DNA of 53,762 bases from Flavobacteriales bacterium (GCA_024643405.1 JAHENA010000009.1:1-53762); one strand, 5' to 3'; positions 16,661-27,747 are shown, counted from the stretch's first letter. Program-made: numbers and translations. Notes: generated by a model not told the origin, from the sequence alone.

Positions 16661-19150
16661 CTACTTCTTTTTTGTAACAGTTTTTTTCTTTGAAGTTTTT
16701 TTCTTTGGAGCCTTATCTTCAATAATACCTTTAACTTTTTCTAAAGTTAATTTAGCAGCATCTACTGATTTATCAAGCTCAATCTTTATTTTTCCTTTTA
16801 AGATATGATGTCTTCCCCAACGTGCCTTTTCAACACGGATACCTTCATCTTCCCAGTTATGGACTACTTTATCTATGTCTTTTTGTATTTTGGTTTCAAT
16901 TAACTCTACAATTTCATCATTTGATAAATTATCCCAATCATACTTACTACTTACGTTAATAAACATATTGTTCCATTTTATAAATGGACCAAAACGTCCT
17001 TTTCCTTTTTGAACCGGCAACTTTTTATAAGTATAAATAGGCGCATCTGCCTCTTCTTTTTCTTTTATTAACGCAACAGCATCGTCAAGCTCAATACTTA
17101 AAGCATCAACCCCTTTTGGCAAGGACACAAATTTACTACCATACTTTACGTAAGGACCAAACCGTCCATTATTGACTTCTAACTCTTCACCTTTATACAT
17201 ACCCAAACTTTTTGGAAGCTGAAATAAATCCATTGCTTCTTCATATGTAATGGTATTTAATTGTTGGTCTGGAGATAAACTGGCAAACTGTGGTTTCTCA
17301 TCGTCTTCCACCGTACCTATTTGCACCATAGGTCCGAATTTGCCTAATCTTACACTTACTTGTTTTCCTGTTTTTGGATCAGAGCCTAATATACGTTCTC
17401 CAGATTCTCTATCTGCATTTTCCTGAACATGCTCAACCTGTGGATGAAATTCCTTATAGAAATTTTTCATCATTTTAGTCCAGTTCTCTTTTCCTTCAGC
17501 TATATCATCAAAATCCTCTTCAACTTTTGCTGTAAAGTTATAATCTAATATATGTTCAAAATGAGTCACTAAAAAATCAGTAACAATCATTCCTATATCA
17601 GTAGGCACTAATTTCCCTTTATCAGAACCATATTTTTCAGTTAAAACTTTTTCTTTTAGATGGCCTTTTTTAAGCGTGAGCTGAGTATAATGACGTTCAA
17701 CACCTTCTACACTTCCTTTTTCAACATAATTTCTATTTTGAATAGTAGAAATAGTTGGTGCATAAGTAGAAGGACGGCCAATACCAAGTTCTTCCAATTG
17801 CTTGACTAAAGACGCTTCTGTGTATCTATAAGGTGGACGTGTGTAACGTTCTGTTGCCGTTATATAATTATTATGAAGCGTTTCATTTGTTTTCATTGCT
17901 GGCAACATACCTTCCTGCTCTACATCCTCATCATCATTTCCTTCTAAATAAACCTTTAAAAACCCGTCAAAAGTAATCACTTCTCCATAAGCGGTAAATT
18001 GATCTTTATGTGTTGAAGCACTGATTTTAACATTTGTACGTTCTAATTCGGCCTCACTCATTTGAGAGGCAATGGCACGTTTCCAGATTAAATCATATAA
18101 TCTTGATTGATCTCTATCAATATCTGCAGAATGTAAAGAAAAATCAGTAGGCCTGATAGCTTCATGAGCCTCTTGGGCCCCTTTAGATTTTCCTTTATAA
18201 TTTCTAGGCTTACTATATTTTGAACCAAATGAACTTTCAATTTCCTTTTTGGCACCATTTCTTGCTTCATCAGATAAGTTCACACTATCTGTTCTCATAT
18301 AAGTAATCAAACCAGACTCATATAAGCGCTGTGCCATGGTCATAGTCTTACTTACGGAAAAATAAAGCTTACGCGATGCTTCTTGCTGAAGTGTGGATGT
18401 TGTAAAGGGTGCTGCAGGTGATTTTTTAGCTGGTTTTTTTTCTAAGTCTGCTACTTTAAAAGTGGCATTGATATTCGTCTCTAAAAATTTATAAGCCTCT
18501 TTTTGAGTTGAAAATGTTTTTGGCAACTTGGCTTTGAATGATTGTCCAGCTTCATTTGAAAACTCCGCATCAATCCTAAAAGAGGCTACAGAAGTAAACT
18601 CTTGTATTTCACGCTCCCGTTCAACAATCAAACGAACAGAAACAGACTGCACCCTTCCTGCTGACAAACCTCCTTTTACTTTTCTCCAAAGTACTGGTGA
18701 TAGTTCATAACCAACAATTCTATCTAAAACTCTTCGGGCTTGCTGAGCATCTACTAAATGATAATCAATATCCCGTGGATTTTCAATAGCATTTTGAATG
18801 GCAGATTTAGTGATTTCATGAAAAACGATACGTTTGGTTTTAGTCTTGTCTAGATTTAAAGCTTCAGCCAAATGCCAGGCAATAGCTTCTCCTTCACGAT
18901 CCTCATCACTTGCTAACCAAACCATATCGGAATTTTTAGCTAAATCTTTGAGTTTTTTTACAACTGCTTTTTTATCTCTTGAAACTTCATATTTTGGTTT
19001 AAAATCGCCGTCTACATCAACCCCTAATTCTTTTGAAGGAAGATCTGATATATGTCCAAAACTGGATTCAACTTTAAAATCTTTTCCTAAAAATTTTTCA
19101 ATAGTTTTAGCCTTAGCCGGTGACTCTACAATTACTAAATTCTTCGCCAT
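16661..19150 (-). CDS. topA: DNA topoisomerase I
   Basis: An 829-residue type IA topoisomerase that relaxes negative supercoils. The N-terminal Toprim domain shows VIVESPAKAKTIEKFLG and the acidic motif SDEDREGEAIAWH. The active-site tyrosine is in GLITYMRTDSVNLS. The C-terminal third has repeated GRFGPYVKYG/GRFGPFIKW-type segments in place of the Cys4 zinc fingers of the E. coli enzyme, and ends in a Lys-rich tail. A -7-like element is just upstream at 19170-19177. The arginase-like gene follows 3 bases later. Confidence 0.96.
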   Translation of the reverse strand: MAKNLVIVESPAKAKTIEKFLGKDFKVESSFGHISDLPSKELGVDVDGDFKPKYEVSRDKKAVVKKLKDLAKNSDMVWLASDEDREGEAIAWHLAEALNLDKTKTKRIVFHEITKSAIQNAIENPRDIDYHLVDAQQARRVLDRIVGYELSPVLWRKVKGGLSAGRVQSVSVRLIVEREREIQEFTSVASFRIDAEFSNEAGQSFKAKLPKTFSTQKEAYKFLETNINATFKVADLEKKPAKKSPAAPFTTSTLQQEASRKLYFSVSKTMTMAQRLYESGLITYMRTDSVNLSDEARNGAKKEIESSFGSKYSKPRNYKGKSKGAQEAHEAIRPTDFSLHSADIDRDQSRLYDLIWKRAIASQMSEAELERTNVKISASTHKDQFTAYGEVITFDGFLKVYLEGNDDEDVEQEGMLPAMKTNETLHNNYITATERYTRPPYRYTEASLVKQLEELGIGRPSTYAPTISTIQNRNYVEKGSVEGVERHYTQLTLKKGHLKEKVLTEKYGSDKGKLVPTDIGMIVTDFLVTHFEHILDYNFTAKVEEDFDDIAEGKENWTKMMKNFYKEFHPQVEHVQENADRESGERILGSDPKTGKQVSVRLGKFGPMVQIGTVEDDEKPQFASLSPDQQLNTITYEEAMDLFQLPKSLGMYKGEELEVNNGRFGPYVKYGSKFVSLPKGVDALSIELDDAVALIKEKEEADAPIYTYKKLPVQKGKGRFGPFIKWNNMFINVSSKYDWDNLSNDEIVELIETKIQKDIDKVVHNWEDEGIRVEKARWGRHHILKGKIKIELDKSVDAAKLTLEKVKGIIEDKAPKKKTSKKKTVTKKK

Positions 19151-19169
19151 ACTTCATTTTTTGAAGGTA

Positions 19170-19177
19170 CAAATGTA
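19170..19177 (-). promoter_or_regulatory. possible -7 element for topA
   Basis: TACATTTG on the minus strand matches TAnnTTTG. The transcript would start close to the topA start codon at 19150, with a leader of about 13 bases. No TTG is seen at the normal -33 distance. Confidence 0.4.
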
Positions 19178-19298
19178 TAGGAAAAAAAGTTTATGTGCCT
19201 AATTTTATAGATTAACTGTTTTTTCAACGATTCAATATTTAAACAAAATCTCTCAAAGTTTCCGGCTATTTTTAATTTCTTGATACTATTAATTTTAG

Positions 19299-20069
19299 TT
19301 ATTCAATAACATCGATAGGAGTTCCATCTTCAAAACCAATAATTTCCTTATATATTAGATAGGTAGGATGATAAACAAAAGCAGCTGTAAATAAAACGCC
19401 CACAAAGCACATAATCATTCCAACAATCTGAGCCAGTATACTTGATATAATAATCAGTCCAAAAGCCAATAACCATTTTTTATTTCCAAGTTTAAAACTC
19501 GCATTTACAATCTCACCAGCACTCAAATCTGGATTAAAGGCAAAAACCATATTGATAAATGATAATGGTACCAAAGCATAAAATATTGGTAAGTAACATA
19601 ATAATACAGCTACAATGGCAATACCAAAGGTTGTTAATGTTAGTACAGCAGTTTTATTGAAATAATGAGATTTAAAAAAATAAAAGAAATCTGATGAAAA
19701 TACTTCCTCATTAAAATCCAATTTTTTCATGATTCTGAAAAAGCCGGCATTCAAAACGAAAGAAATGGTACTCAAAGCAAATATGGCTGCAATGATAAAA
19801 AGCATAGAAATTATAGATATTCCTGAAAAAAAATCAGCAAAAGGAGTCGGGTCACTATATCCATTTTTAGATTGTGCTAAAAATATGCCGATTAAAGGCA
19901 CGTAAATCACAACAATCAATGGCATCATGATGATAATTGTAAATACTTGAAGTAAGAAACCTTGGACCCATGTTTTCTTAAACAATTCAATAGAGTCACT
20001 AAAAATAGTTCCAAAATCAAGTGGTTTAGCCTGATTTATTTTTTCTAAAATCTCAGTAATTTTACTCAT
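19299..20069 (-). CDS. multi-pass inner membrane protein of unknown function
   Basis: A 256-residue protein with about six hydrophobic segments (roughly 33-58, 88-110, 140-165, 166-180, 195-220 and 222-235). It has a cytoplasmic N-terminus containing FGTIFSDSIELFKKTWVQGF, the kind of opening seen in DUF975/GPDPase-membrane-domain-like proteins of Bacteroidetes. No catalytic motif is visible. Similar flavobacterial proteins are sometimes labelled beta-carotene monooxygenase, and nothing in this sequence supports that label. It is divergent from miaB, with 148 bases between the two start codons. Confidence 0.75.
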   Translation of the reverse strand: MSKITEILEKINQAKPLDFGTIFSDSIELFKKTWVQGFLLQVFTIIIMMPLIVVIYVPLIGIFLAQSKNGYSDPTPFADFFSGISIISMLFIIAAIFALSTISFVLNAGFFRIMKKLDFNEEVFSSDFFYFFKSHYFNKTAVLTLTTFGIAIVAVLLCYLPIFYALVPLSFINMVFAFNPDLSAGEIVNASFKLGNKKWLLAFGLIIISSILAQIVGMIMCFVGVLFTAAFVYHPTYLIYKEIIGFEDGTPIDVIE

Positions 20070-20152
20070 ACGTTATAGTTTGTTTGGTTTCAATAAAAGT
20101 AAGGACTTTATCAATTATAACACAATTATAACATAATTTTACATCTGACACT

Positions 20153-20184
20153 TTGTCACAAAGGATTATTTTATTGTATCTTTG
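20153..20184 (+). promoter_or_regulatory. Bacteroidetes-type promoter for miaB
   Basis: TTG at 20153-20155, a 21-base spacer, and TATCTTTG at 20177-20184 match the TTG / TAnnTTTG consensus exactly. The start point would be near 20190, giving a short leader that contains the ribosome-binding site at 20200. It probably drives the run miaB to secG. Confidence 0.8.
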
Positions 20185-20199
20185 CACACTTATTGACCC

Positions 20200-20205
20200 G
20201 GAGGT
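20200..20205 (+). promoter_or_regulatory. Shine-Dalgarno-like site before miaB
   Basis: GGAGGT lies 6 bases before the ATG at 20212 and 12 bases before the second ATG at 20218. The spacing favours the first. Strong Shine-Dalgarno sites are uncommon in Bacteroidetes, which makes this one notable. Confidence 0.55.
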
Positions 20206-20211
20206 CTTAAT

Positions 20212-21663
20212 ATGCATATGGAAAAGATTATAGACGAAAATAAGCAAGGAGAATCTCTTATTCTGGAGCCCAAAAAAGAAAATACCAAGAAACTTTTTAT
20301 AGAAAGTTATGGCTGTGCTATGAATTTTAGTGATAGTGAAATAGTGGCCTCGATTTTGGCAGATGGTGGCTACAACACTACACAGAATTTGGAGGATGCC
20401 GATTTAGTTTTGGTAAACACCTGTTCTATTAGAGACAAAGCAGAACAAACGGTTCGTAAGCGTTTAGAAAAATATAATGCCGTAAAAAAAATAAATCCTA
20501 AAATGAAAGTTGGTGTTTTGGGATGTATGGCAGAACGACTGAAGAACAAATTTTTAGAAGAAGAGAAAATTGTTGATTTAGTTGTTGGACCTGATGCTTA
20601 CAAGGATTTACCAAATCTTTTAAACGAAGTTGAGGAAGGCAGAGACGCCATCAATGTTATTTTGTCAAAAGATGAAACGTACGGAGATATTTCACCGGTA
20701 AGATTAAACTCCAACGGTGTTACGGCCTTTGTGTCCATTACACGAGGCTGTGATAATATGTGTACATTTTGTGTAGTTCCTTTTACCAGAGGGCGAGAAC
20801 GAAGCAGAGACCCACAAAGCATCCTTGAAGAAGTGAATGATTTGTGGAATAAAGGTTTTAAAGAGATTACCTTACTTGGGCAAAATGTTGATAGCTACCT
20901 TTGGTATGGTGGCGGCTTAAAAAAAGATTTTGATAAGGCCTCTGATATTCAAAAAGCAACGGCTGTTACTTTTTCTAATTTATTAGAACTGTGTGCCAAG
21001 GCACAACCAAAAATGCGTATTCGTTTTTCAACTTCAAATCCGCAGGATATGACTTTGGATGTGGTTAAAACAATGTCTAAATTTGAAAACATATGCAACT
21101 ATATTCACCTTCCTGTTCAAAGTGGTAGCAATCGCATATTAAAAGAAATGAACAGACAACATACCCGTGAAGAATATTTTGATCTCATCGATAACATTAG
21201 AAAAATAATTCCTGATTGCGGTATCAGTCAAGATATGATTGTGGGTTTTCCTACTGAAACAGAACAAGATCATCAGGACACTTTAAGTTTAATGAACCAT
21301 GTAAAATATGATTTTGGCTACATGTTTGCGTATTCTGAAAGGCCAGGGACTTTAGCCGAACGAAAAATGGAAGATGACGTTCCGCATGACTTAAAAAAAC
21401 AAAGACTCGCAGAGATAGTGGCCTTGCAACAAAATCATAGTCAATATAGAACGGAACAATTTGTAGGTAAAATTGTAGAAGTTTTAATTGAAAAATCTTC
21501 AAAAAAATCAGATGCTCATTGGTCCGGAAGAAACCCTCAAAGCACGGTTGTTGTGTTCCCTAAAGAACATTACCAAATAGGTGATTTTGTCAATGTAAAA
21601 GTTAATGATTGCACCAGCGCAACGCTTATAGGAGAAGCCGTTGGTTATTCAAAAAATAATTAA
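20212..21663 (+). CDS. miaB: tRNA-2-methylthio-N6-dimethylallyladenosine synthase MiaB
   Basis: A 483-residue radical-SAM methylthiotransferase that adds the 2-methylthio group to i6A37 of tRNAs reading UNN codons. The N-terminal domain has the three cluster cysteines in ESYGCAMNFSDSE, LVNTCSIRDKA and VGVLGCMAERL. The radical SAM cluster motif CxxxCxxC is in TRGCDNMCTFCVVPFTRGRE. A TRAM-type RNA-binding end follows (EVLIEKSSKKSDAHWSGRNP). First gene of a plus-strand run; the next gene starts 2 bases after its stop. The start at 20212 is supported by GGAGGT 6 bases upstream. Confidence 0.96.
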   Translation: MHMEKIIDENKQGESLILEPKKENTKKLFIESYGCAMNFSDSEIVASILADGGYNTTQNLEDADLVLVNTCSIRDKAEQTVRKRLEKYNAVKKINPKMKVGVLGCMAERLKNKFLEEEKIVDLVVGPDAYKDLPNLLNEVEEGRDAINVILSKDETYGDISPVRLNSNGVTAFVSITRGCDNMCTFCVVPFTRGRERSRDPQSILEEVNDLWNKGFKEITLLGQNVDSYLWYGGGLKKDFDKASDIQKATAVTFSNLLELCAKAQPKMRIRFSTSNPQDMTLDVVKTMSKFENICNYIHLPVQSGSNRILKEMNRQHTREEYFDLIDNIRKIIPDCGISQDMIVGFPTETEQDHQDTLSLMNHVKYDFGYMFAYSERPGTLAERKMEDDVPHDLKKQRLAEIVALQQNHSQYRTEQFVGKIVEVLIEKSSKKSDAHWSGRNPQSTVVVFPKEHYQIGDFVNVKVNDCTSATLIGEAVGYSKNN

Positions 21664-21665
21664 TT

Positions 21666-22928
21666 ATGGAGTCTGTTCAAGTCATAAAACAACGATTTGG
21701 AATCATTGGAAATACCCCTGTTCTTAATCGTGCCATTGAAAAAGCCATTCAAGTAGCACCAACAGATATTTCGGTTTTAGTAACTGGAGAAAGTGGTGTT
21801 GGTAAAGAAAGTATTCCAAAAATAATACATCAATTGTCACACCGCAAGCATGGAAAATACATCGCAGTAAACTGCGGGGCCATTCCAGAAGGCACTATTG
21901 ATAGTGAATTGTTTGGTCATGAAAAAGGCTCTTTTACTGGTGCCACACAAACCCGAGAAGGCTATTTTGAAGTGGCTGACGGTGGCACTATTTTTCTTGA
22001 TGAAGTTGGAGAATTACCTCTTACAACTCAAGTTCGTTTATTACGTGTTTTAGAAAATGGAGAGTTTATTAAAGTAGGTTCCAGTAAAGTTCAAAAAACA
22101 GATGTGAGGATTGTAGCCGCTACCAACGCGAATATGTTTGAAGCTATTAAAAAAGAGCAATTTCGTGAAGATTTATATTACCGTTTAAGTACGGTAGACA
22201 TTCATTTACCACCTTTAAGAGAACGCCAGGAAGACATTCATTTGTTGTTTAGAAAGTTTGCAAGTGATTTTGCCTTAAAATACAAAATGCCAACTATCAA
22301 ACTAACGGATGACGCCATTCAGGTATTATTGAAACACCGCTGGAGTGGAAATATTCGACAGTTAAGAAATGTTGCAGAGCAAATATCAGTTTTAGAACAA
22401 AACAGAACCATTTCAGCCGAAACATTAAAAGACTATTTGCCTACTTCAGGAAGCAATTTACCCGCTATCATCAAACACACAAAATCTGACACAGACTTTA
22501 GTAGTGAGCGAGAAATACTCTACAAAGTTTTATTTGACATGAAAAGTGATTTGAATGATTTGAAAAAGCTCACCATGGAACTCATGAAAAAGGGGAATAC
22601 AAAAGATGTTGAAAAAGAGCATCAAGGTTTAATTCAAAAAATTTATGGGTCAAATGATGAGACTGTTTATGAAGAAGAAGTTGACGATACTGAAGTTTTA
22701 TCAATTCCTGAACATCAAGACACTTCTCAAGAAATTCTAAATAAATCAGATAAATATCATTTTGCTGAAGAAATCGAAGAAGAAGAAACACTCTCATTAC
22801 ACGATAAAGAATTAGAATTAATCAAAAAATCACTTGAACGTCACAGCGGAAAGCGTAAATTAGCAGCAGAAGAATTAGGTATTAGTGAACGCACCTTGTA
22901 TAGAAAGATTAAACAATTTGATTTGTAA
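21666..22928 (+). CDS. sigma-54-dependent transcription activator lacking a sensor domain
   Basis: A 420-residue AAA+ enhancer-binding protein. Walker A is GESGVGKE (41-48), the sigma-54 contact loop is GSFTGA (88-93, a variant of GAFTGA), and Walker B is TIFLDE (108-113). The arginine region is in LPPLRERQEDI, and a C-terminal Fis-type helix-turn-helix (HSGKRKLAAEELGISERTLY) binds DNA. The protein begins almost directly with the AAA+ domain, with no receiver, GAF or PAS domain, so activity must be set by expression, a partner protein or the acidic linker (about 285-380). It lies in the miaB-lptE run, 2 bases after miaB and 6 bases before lptE. Confidence 0.93.
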   Translation: MESVQVIKQRFGIIGNTPVLNRAIEKAIQVAPTDISVLVTGESGVGKESIPKIIHQLSHRKHGKYIAVNCGAIPEGTIDSELFGHEKGSFTGATQTREGYFEVADGGTIFLDEVGELPLTTQVRLLRVLENGEFIKVGSSKVQKTDVRIVAATNANMFEAIKKEQFREDLYYRLSTVDIHLPPLRERQEDIHLLFRKFASDFALKYKMPTIKLTDDAIQVLLKHRWSGNIRQLRNVAEQISVLEQNRTISAETLKDYLPTSGSNLPAIIKHTKSDTDFSSEREILYKVLFDMKSDLNDLKKLTMELMKKGNTKDVEKEHQGLIQKIYGSNDETVYEEEVDDTEVLSIPEHQDTSQEILNKSDKYHFAEEIEEEETLSLHDKELELIKKSLERHSGKRKLAAEELGISERTLYRKIKQFDL

Positions 22929-22934
22929 TTTCGA

Positions 22935-23441
22935 ATGAAAAACATCCATTATATTCTATTATTTTTAACATCAATTCTCATTTTAAGTTGTGGTGCCTAT
23001 TCATTTACTGGAGCTTCGGTGTCATCAGACACTAAAACTTTTCAAGTGAACTATTTTCAAAACAACGCTATTTTAGTAGAGCCTGGTTTAGATAGAGATT
23101 TCACTAATGCCCTAATTGATTTATTACAAAACCAAACTAATTTGACTCTAGTAAAATCAAACGGAGATTTGGTTTATGAAGGAGAAATCACTCAATATAG
23201 AATTTCTCCAACAACGGCAACCTCATCCAACACGGCAGCACAAAACAGATTAACTATTGGAGTAAAAGTACATTTCATGGATAAGCATGATGAAGAAGCT
23301 GAGTTTGATCAAACTTTTTCATTTTACTATGATTATGCTGGTAGTTCACAACTTATAGGTGGTGTAAAAGACGCAGCCGTTGCTGAAATTTTTGAACGAA
23401 TTACTCAAGATATCTTTAACGCCTCTCTGGCAAAATGGTAA
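22935..23441 (+). CDS. lptE: LptE-like LPS-assembly lipoprotein
   Basis: A 168-residue lipoprotein with lipobox LILSC (Cys19) followed by GAYSFTGASV. The body matches the LptE/RlpB family of Bacteroidetes: an early strand with TFQVNYFQNNA, a helix with LDRDFTNALIDLLQNQTNL, and a strand segment DLVYEGEITQYRISPT. LptE plugs the LptD barrel that inserts LPS in the outer membrane. No lptD is in the window. The gene is 6 bases after the sigma-54 activator, so the two are probably cotranscribed. Confidence 0.85.
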   Translation: MKNIHYILLFLTSILILSCGAYSFTGASVSSDTKTFQVNYFQNNAILVEPGLDRDFTNALIDLLQNQTNLTLVKSNGDLVYEGEITQYRISPTTATSSNTAAQNRLTIGVKVHFMDKHDEEAEFDQTFSFYYDYAGSSQLIGGVKDAAVAEIFERITQDIFNASLAKW

Positions 23442-23472
23442 AATTTAAATAGTACCTAATCAAAAAAGAATA

Positions 23473-24414
23473 ATGAATAATAAAGATTTCACATACTTAC
23501 TTCAAAACCCAGAAGCAGTAACTCCTGCACAAACTGAAGGTGTGAAAACTATTATCAATCAATTTCCATATTTTCAATCGGCCAGAGCCATTTATCTGAA
23601 AGGTCTAAAAAACCAGGAAAGTTTTCAATACAATCAAGAGCTTAAAACAGCAGCTGCATATACTACAGACCGAAGTATTTTATTTGATTTTATTACTTCT
23701 GATGTTTTTAATCAAAACGAAATATCACAGTTCATAAAAATAAATAGTGAACATTTACTTGATATTGACGTAGCTGTTGAGGATATTTCAATCAATAAAA
23801 AAGTGATGATTGATGAAACCTCTCAAGCTGATATAAAAAGTAATTTGGAGGTTTTAAATCCATCGCTCTTTCAACCAAAATTTGAGCGCAAAAAAATAGC
23901 TCATTTTAGATTGGATGAATCAGAGCATATTGAAATGGTTACACCAGAAACTAGAACTCAAGAAGCATCAGCTGAAGATGTTTTATTGTTGGGAAAACCT
24001 TTAGAATTTGATAAAAAGGAAACGCATTCATTTAATGAATGGCTCAAATTAGCAAGTTTTAAAACAATTATACGTGATAAAAAAACGGCTAAAATAGAAT
24101 CCAATACAGAAGATATTGAGCACGTGGAACGTAGAAAAAAGTTTAAACTCATAGATGATTTCATAACAAATAATCCAAAAATTAATCCGGACAGAACTTA
24201 TACACCAACACACAACTTAGCCAAAGCCCAGTTGATACAACCTGAGGAGTTAATGACAGAGACTTTAGCGCGTATTTATGTGGAACAAAAAAACTACAAA
24301 AAAGCAATTCAATCTTATAAGATATTAAGTTTGAAATATCCGGAAAAAAGTAGTTTCTTTGCAATCCAAATTAGAGCAGTAGAACAATTACAAGAACAAA
24401 ACAATAAAGAATAA
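23473..24414 (+). CDS. TPR-like protein of unknown function
   Basis: A 313-residue soluble protein without signal peptide. The N-terminal part (QNPEAVTPAQTEGVKTIINQ, then FPYFQSARAIYLKGLKNQ) and the C-terminal helix pair (LARIYVEQKNYKKAIQSYKI, then LSLKYPEKSSFFAIQI) look like single tetratricopeptide-type repeats around a charged, poorly ordered middle. The genomic place between lptE and secG, with a one-base overlap to secG (TAATG), suggests a link with envelope biogenesis. I do not recognise a specific function. Confidence 0.75.
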   Translation: MNNKDFTYLLQNPEAVTPAQTEGVKTIINQFPYFQSARAIYLKGLKNQESFQYNQELKTAAAYTTDRSILFDFITSDVFNQNEISQFIKINSEHLLDIDVAVEDISINKKVMIDETSQADIKSNLEVLNPSLFQPKFERKKIAHFRLDESEHIEMVTPETRTQEASAEDVLLLGKPLEFDKKETHSFNEWLKLASFKTIIRDKKTAKIESNTEDIEHVERRKKFKLIDDFITNNPKINPDRTYTPTHNLAKAQLIQPEELMTETLARIYVEQKNYKKAIQSYKILSLKYPEKSSFFAIQIRAVEQLQEQNNKE

Positions 24415-24764
24415 TGAATACGTTTACAATATTTTTAGTATTAATTGTTGTAGTAGCATTTTTATTAGTAGTAGTAATCATGGTACAAAACCCTAAAGGA
24501 GGTGGATTATCATCTTCATTTGGTGGTGGTGGCACACAACAATTAGGAGGTGTTAAAAAAACCACTGACTTTTTAGACAAAAGCACCTGGACATTAGCAA
24601 CCTTATTATTAGCATTAATTTTAATATCAAATGTAGCCATTAATAGAAGCACAAGTGATGTTGATTCAAAAGCCATTGATGCTGATGAAACGACTACAGC
24701 TTTACCTGCACCGGCACAAACAACTACTGGCGCAGCTGCTACAGTAAAAGATTCAGTACAGTAA
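24414..24764 (+). CDS. secG: preprotein translocase subunit SecG
   Basis: A 116-residue protein with two membrane helices (about 4-24 and 57-78) and the hallmark loop IMVQNPKGGGLSSSFGGGG between them, followed by a Thr/Ala-rich tail that is longer than in E. coli SecG. It helps SecYE translocate unfolded proteins. The start codon overlaps the stop of the upstream gene by one base, and a strong terminator follows at 24782-24815. Confidence 0.93.
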   Translation: MNTFTIFLVLIVVVAFLLVVVIMVQNPKGGGLSSSFGGGGTQQLGGVKKTTDFLDKSTWTLATLLLALILISNVAINRSTSDVDSKAIDADETTTALPAPAQTTTGAAATVKDSVQ

Positions 24765-24781
24765 TTTTCTGTAAAAAAAAT

Positions 24782-24815
24782 AAAAAATGCCAACTTGTTT
24801 AAGTTGGCATTTTTT
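24782..24815 (+). terminator. intrinsic terminator after secG
   Basis: A 15-bp perfect inverted repeat (24782-24796 with 24801-24815), core TGCCAACTT/AAGTTGGCA, with a 4-base loop and a T run on the plus strand. It separates the miaB-secG run from groESL. Confidence 0.9.
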
Positions 24816-24910
24816 ATTACTGCAAGTTTGTCAGTAGTTTGTTATTGGCACAATTTTAGAACGATATAACTCCGTTAAACATAATTTAATTAATTAAAAT
24901 AATATAACAA

Positions 24911-26832
<1,922 letters not shown>

Positions 26833-26854
26833 AAAACACATCAATAATAAATTA

Positions 26855-26887
26855 AAAAGCCGCTTCATACAAAATGAAGCGGCTTTT
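26855..26887. terminator. bidirectional terminator between groEL and the PAP2 gene
   Basis: A 14-bp perfect inverted repeat (26855-26868 with 26874-26887), core GCCGCTTCAT/ATGAAGCGGC, has a 5-base loop. It is flanked by A on the left and T on the right, so it can work on both strands, as expected between convergent genes. Confidence 0.9.
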
Positions 26888-26904
26888 ATCTTAACAGTTA
26901 TTAT

Positions 26905-27672
26905 TTAATCTAAAGTTAACAACATCCCAACGCCAAAATCTTTACCATCATAAAAAGGAGCAATCATTCCAACATTTCCATTCTTTTTAGATTTAAAAAT
27001 ATGCTTATTGATAACTGGAAATGTCCAATAGGCAATTTTTGTACTTAAAATACCTATTCCTGCTCCCATAGCCACATCTGTCAACCAGTGTTTATTATTG
27101 TACATTCTAAAAAAACCTGTTCCTGTGGCCACAAGATAACCTGAAATTCCGCACCATACTGAGACATCCTTATACTCTTGCCATAAAAATTCTGCACCTG
27201 CAAAAGCAGTAGCCGTATGTCCTGAAGGAAAAGAATTAAACCCACTATGGTCCGGCCGTTCAACTTTAGTTAATTTTTTTAAACCTGTAACTGTCCCTGC
27301 CATCAATAGATAAGATGTTCCAAAAATTATGGTTCTATCTCTCAAATTATGCTTCCCTTCTATCCCTAAATTATTTAAGGCATAAACCGTCAATGCAGGT
27401 GCATACTGTGAAAAGTCATCTATTGTAAACTTTTCATCAATATCTTCGACAACCTCATTTCTAATATTTAAGTTGAGCCCTTCCAGCCCATCGCTTTCTA
27501 ATCCGAGGATGCCATAGGTCATTAAAACCGTTGGAATAATTAATGCCTTAGCATTAAATTTATAAATCTCCTTTGTGTTCACATTTACACTGTCCTTTAC
27601 TTTTAATTTCTGAGAATGAACAGAGTAAGATATCAGAGCGAATACTAATAAACAAAAATTTAAATTTCTCAT
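26905..27672 (-). CDS. PAP2-superfamily phosphatase
   Basis: A 255-residue protein with a signal peptide (NFCLLVFALISYSVHSQ) and the three PAP2 motifs: KLTKVERP (K-x6-RP type), PSGHTATAF, and FRMYNNKHWLTDVAMG (R-x5-H-x3-D). Members remove phosphate from membrane lipids such as phosphatidic acid, undecaprenyl pyrophosphate or lipid A. The motifs flank membrane-type segments, and the active site faces the periplasm. Which lipid is used cannot be told. It is a single gene, convergent with groEL. Confidence 0.88.
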   Translation of the reverse strand: MRNLNFCLLVFALISYSVHSQKLKVKDSVNVNTKEIYKFNAKALIIPTVLMTYGILGLESDGLEGLNLNIRNEVVEDIDEKFTIDDFSQYAPALTVYALNNLGIEGKHNLRDRTIIFGTSYLLMAGTVTGLKKLTKVERPDHSGFNSFPSGHTATAFAGAEFLWQEYKDVSVWCGISGYLVATGTGFFRMYNNKHWLTDVAMGAGIGILSTKIAYWTFPVINKHIFKSKKNGNVGMIAPFYDGKDFGVGMLLTLD

Positions 27673-27747
27673 GATTGAAAGAAACTATTGTTCATTTTCT
27701 ATAAACGCTTTTCTGTGTAAAAAAATATATAGTAGTGTCTTTAAATT

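Noticed and set aside
24371-24793. Minus-strand 140-residue frame over secG
   Set aside because: It is antisense to secG and of low complexity; secG is well supported.
24845-24862. TTGGCACAATTTTAGAA upstream of groES, resembling the -24 part of a sigma-54 promoter
   Set aside because: The -12 part lacks the GC dinucleotide that sigma-54 needs (TAGAA instead of TTGCA), so the match is only half of the motif.
24816-24910. Search for a CIRCE heat-shock operator before groES
   Set aside because: No TTAGCACTC-N9-GAGTGCTAA-like inverted repeat is present.
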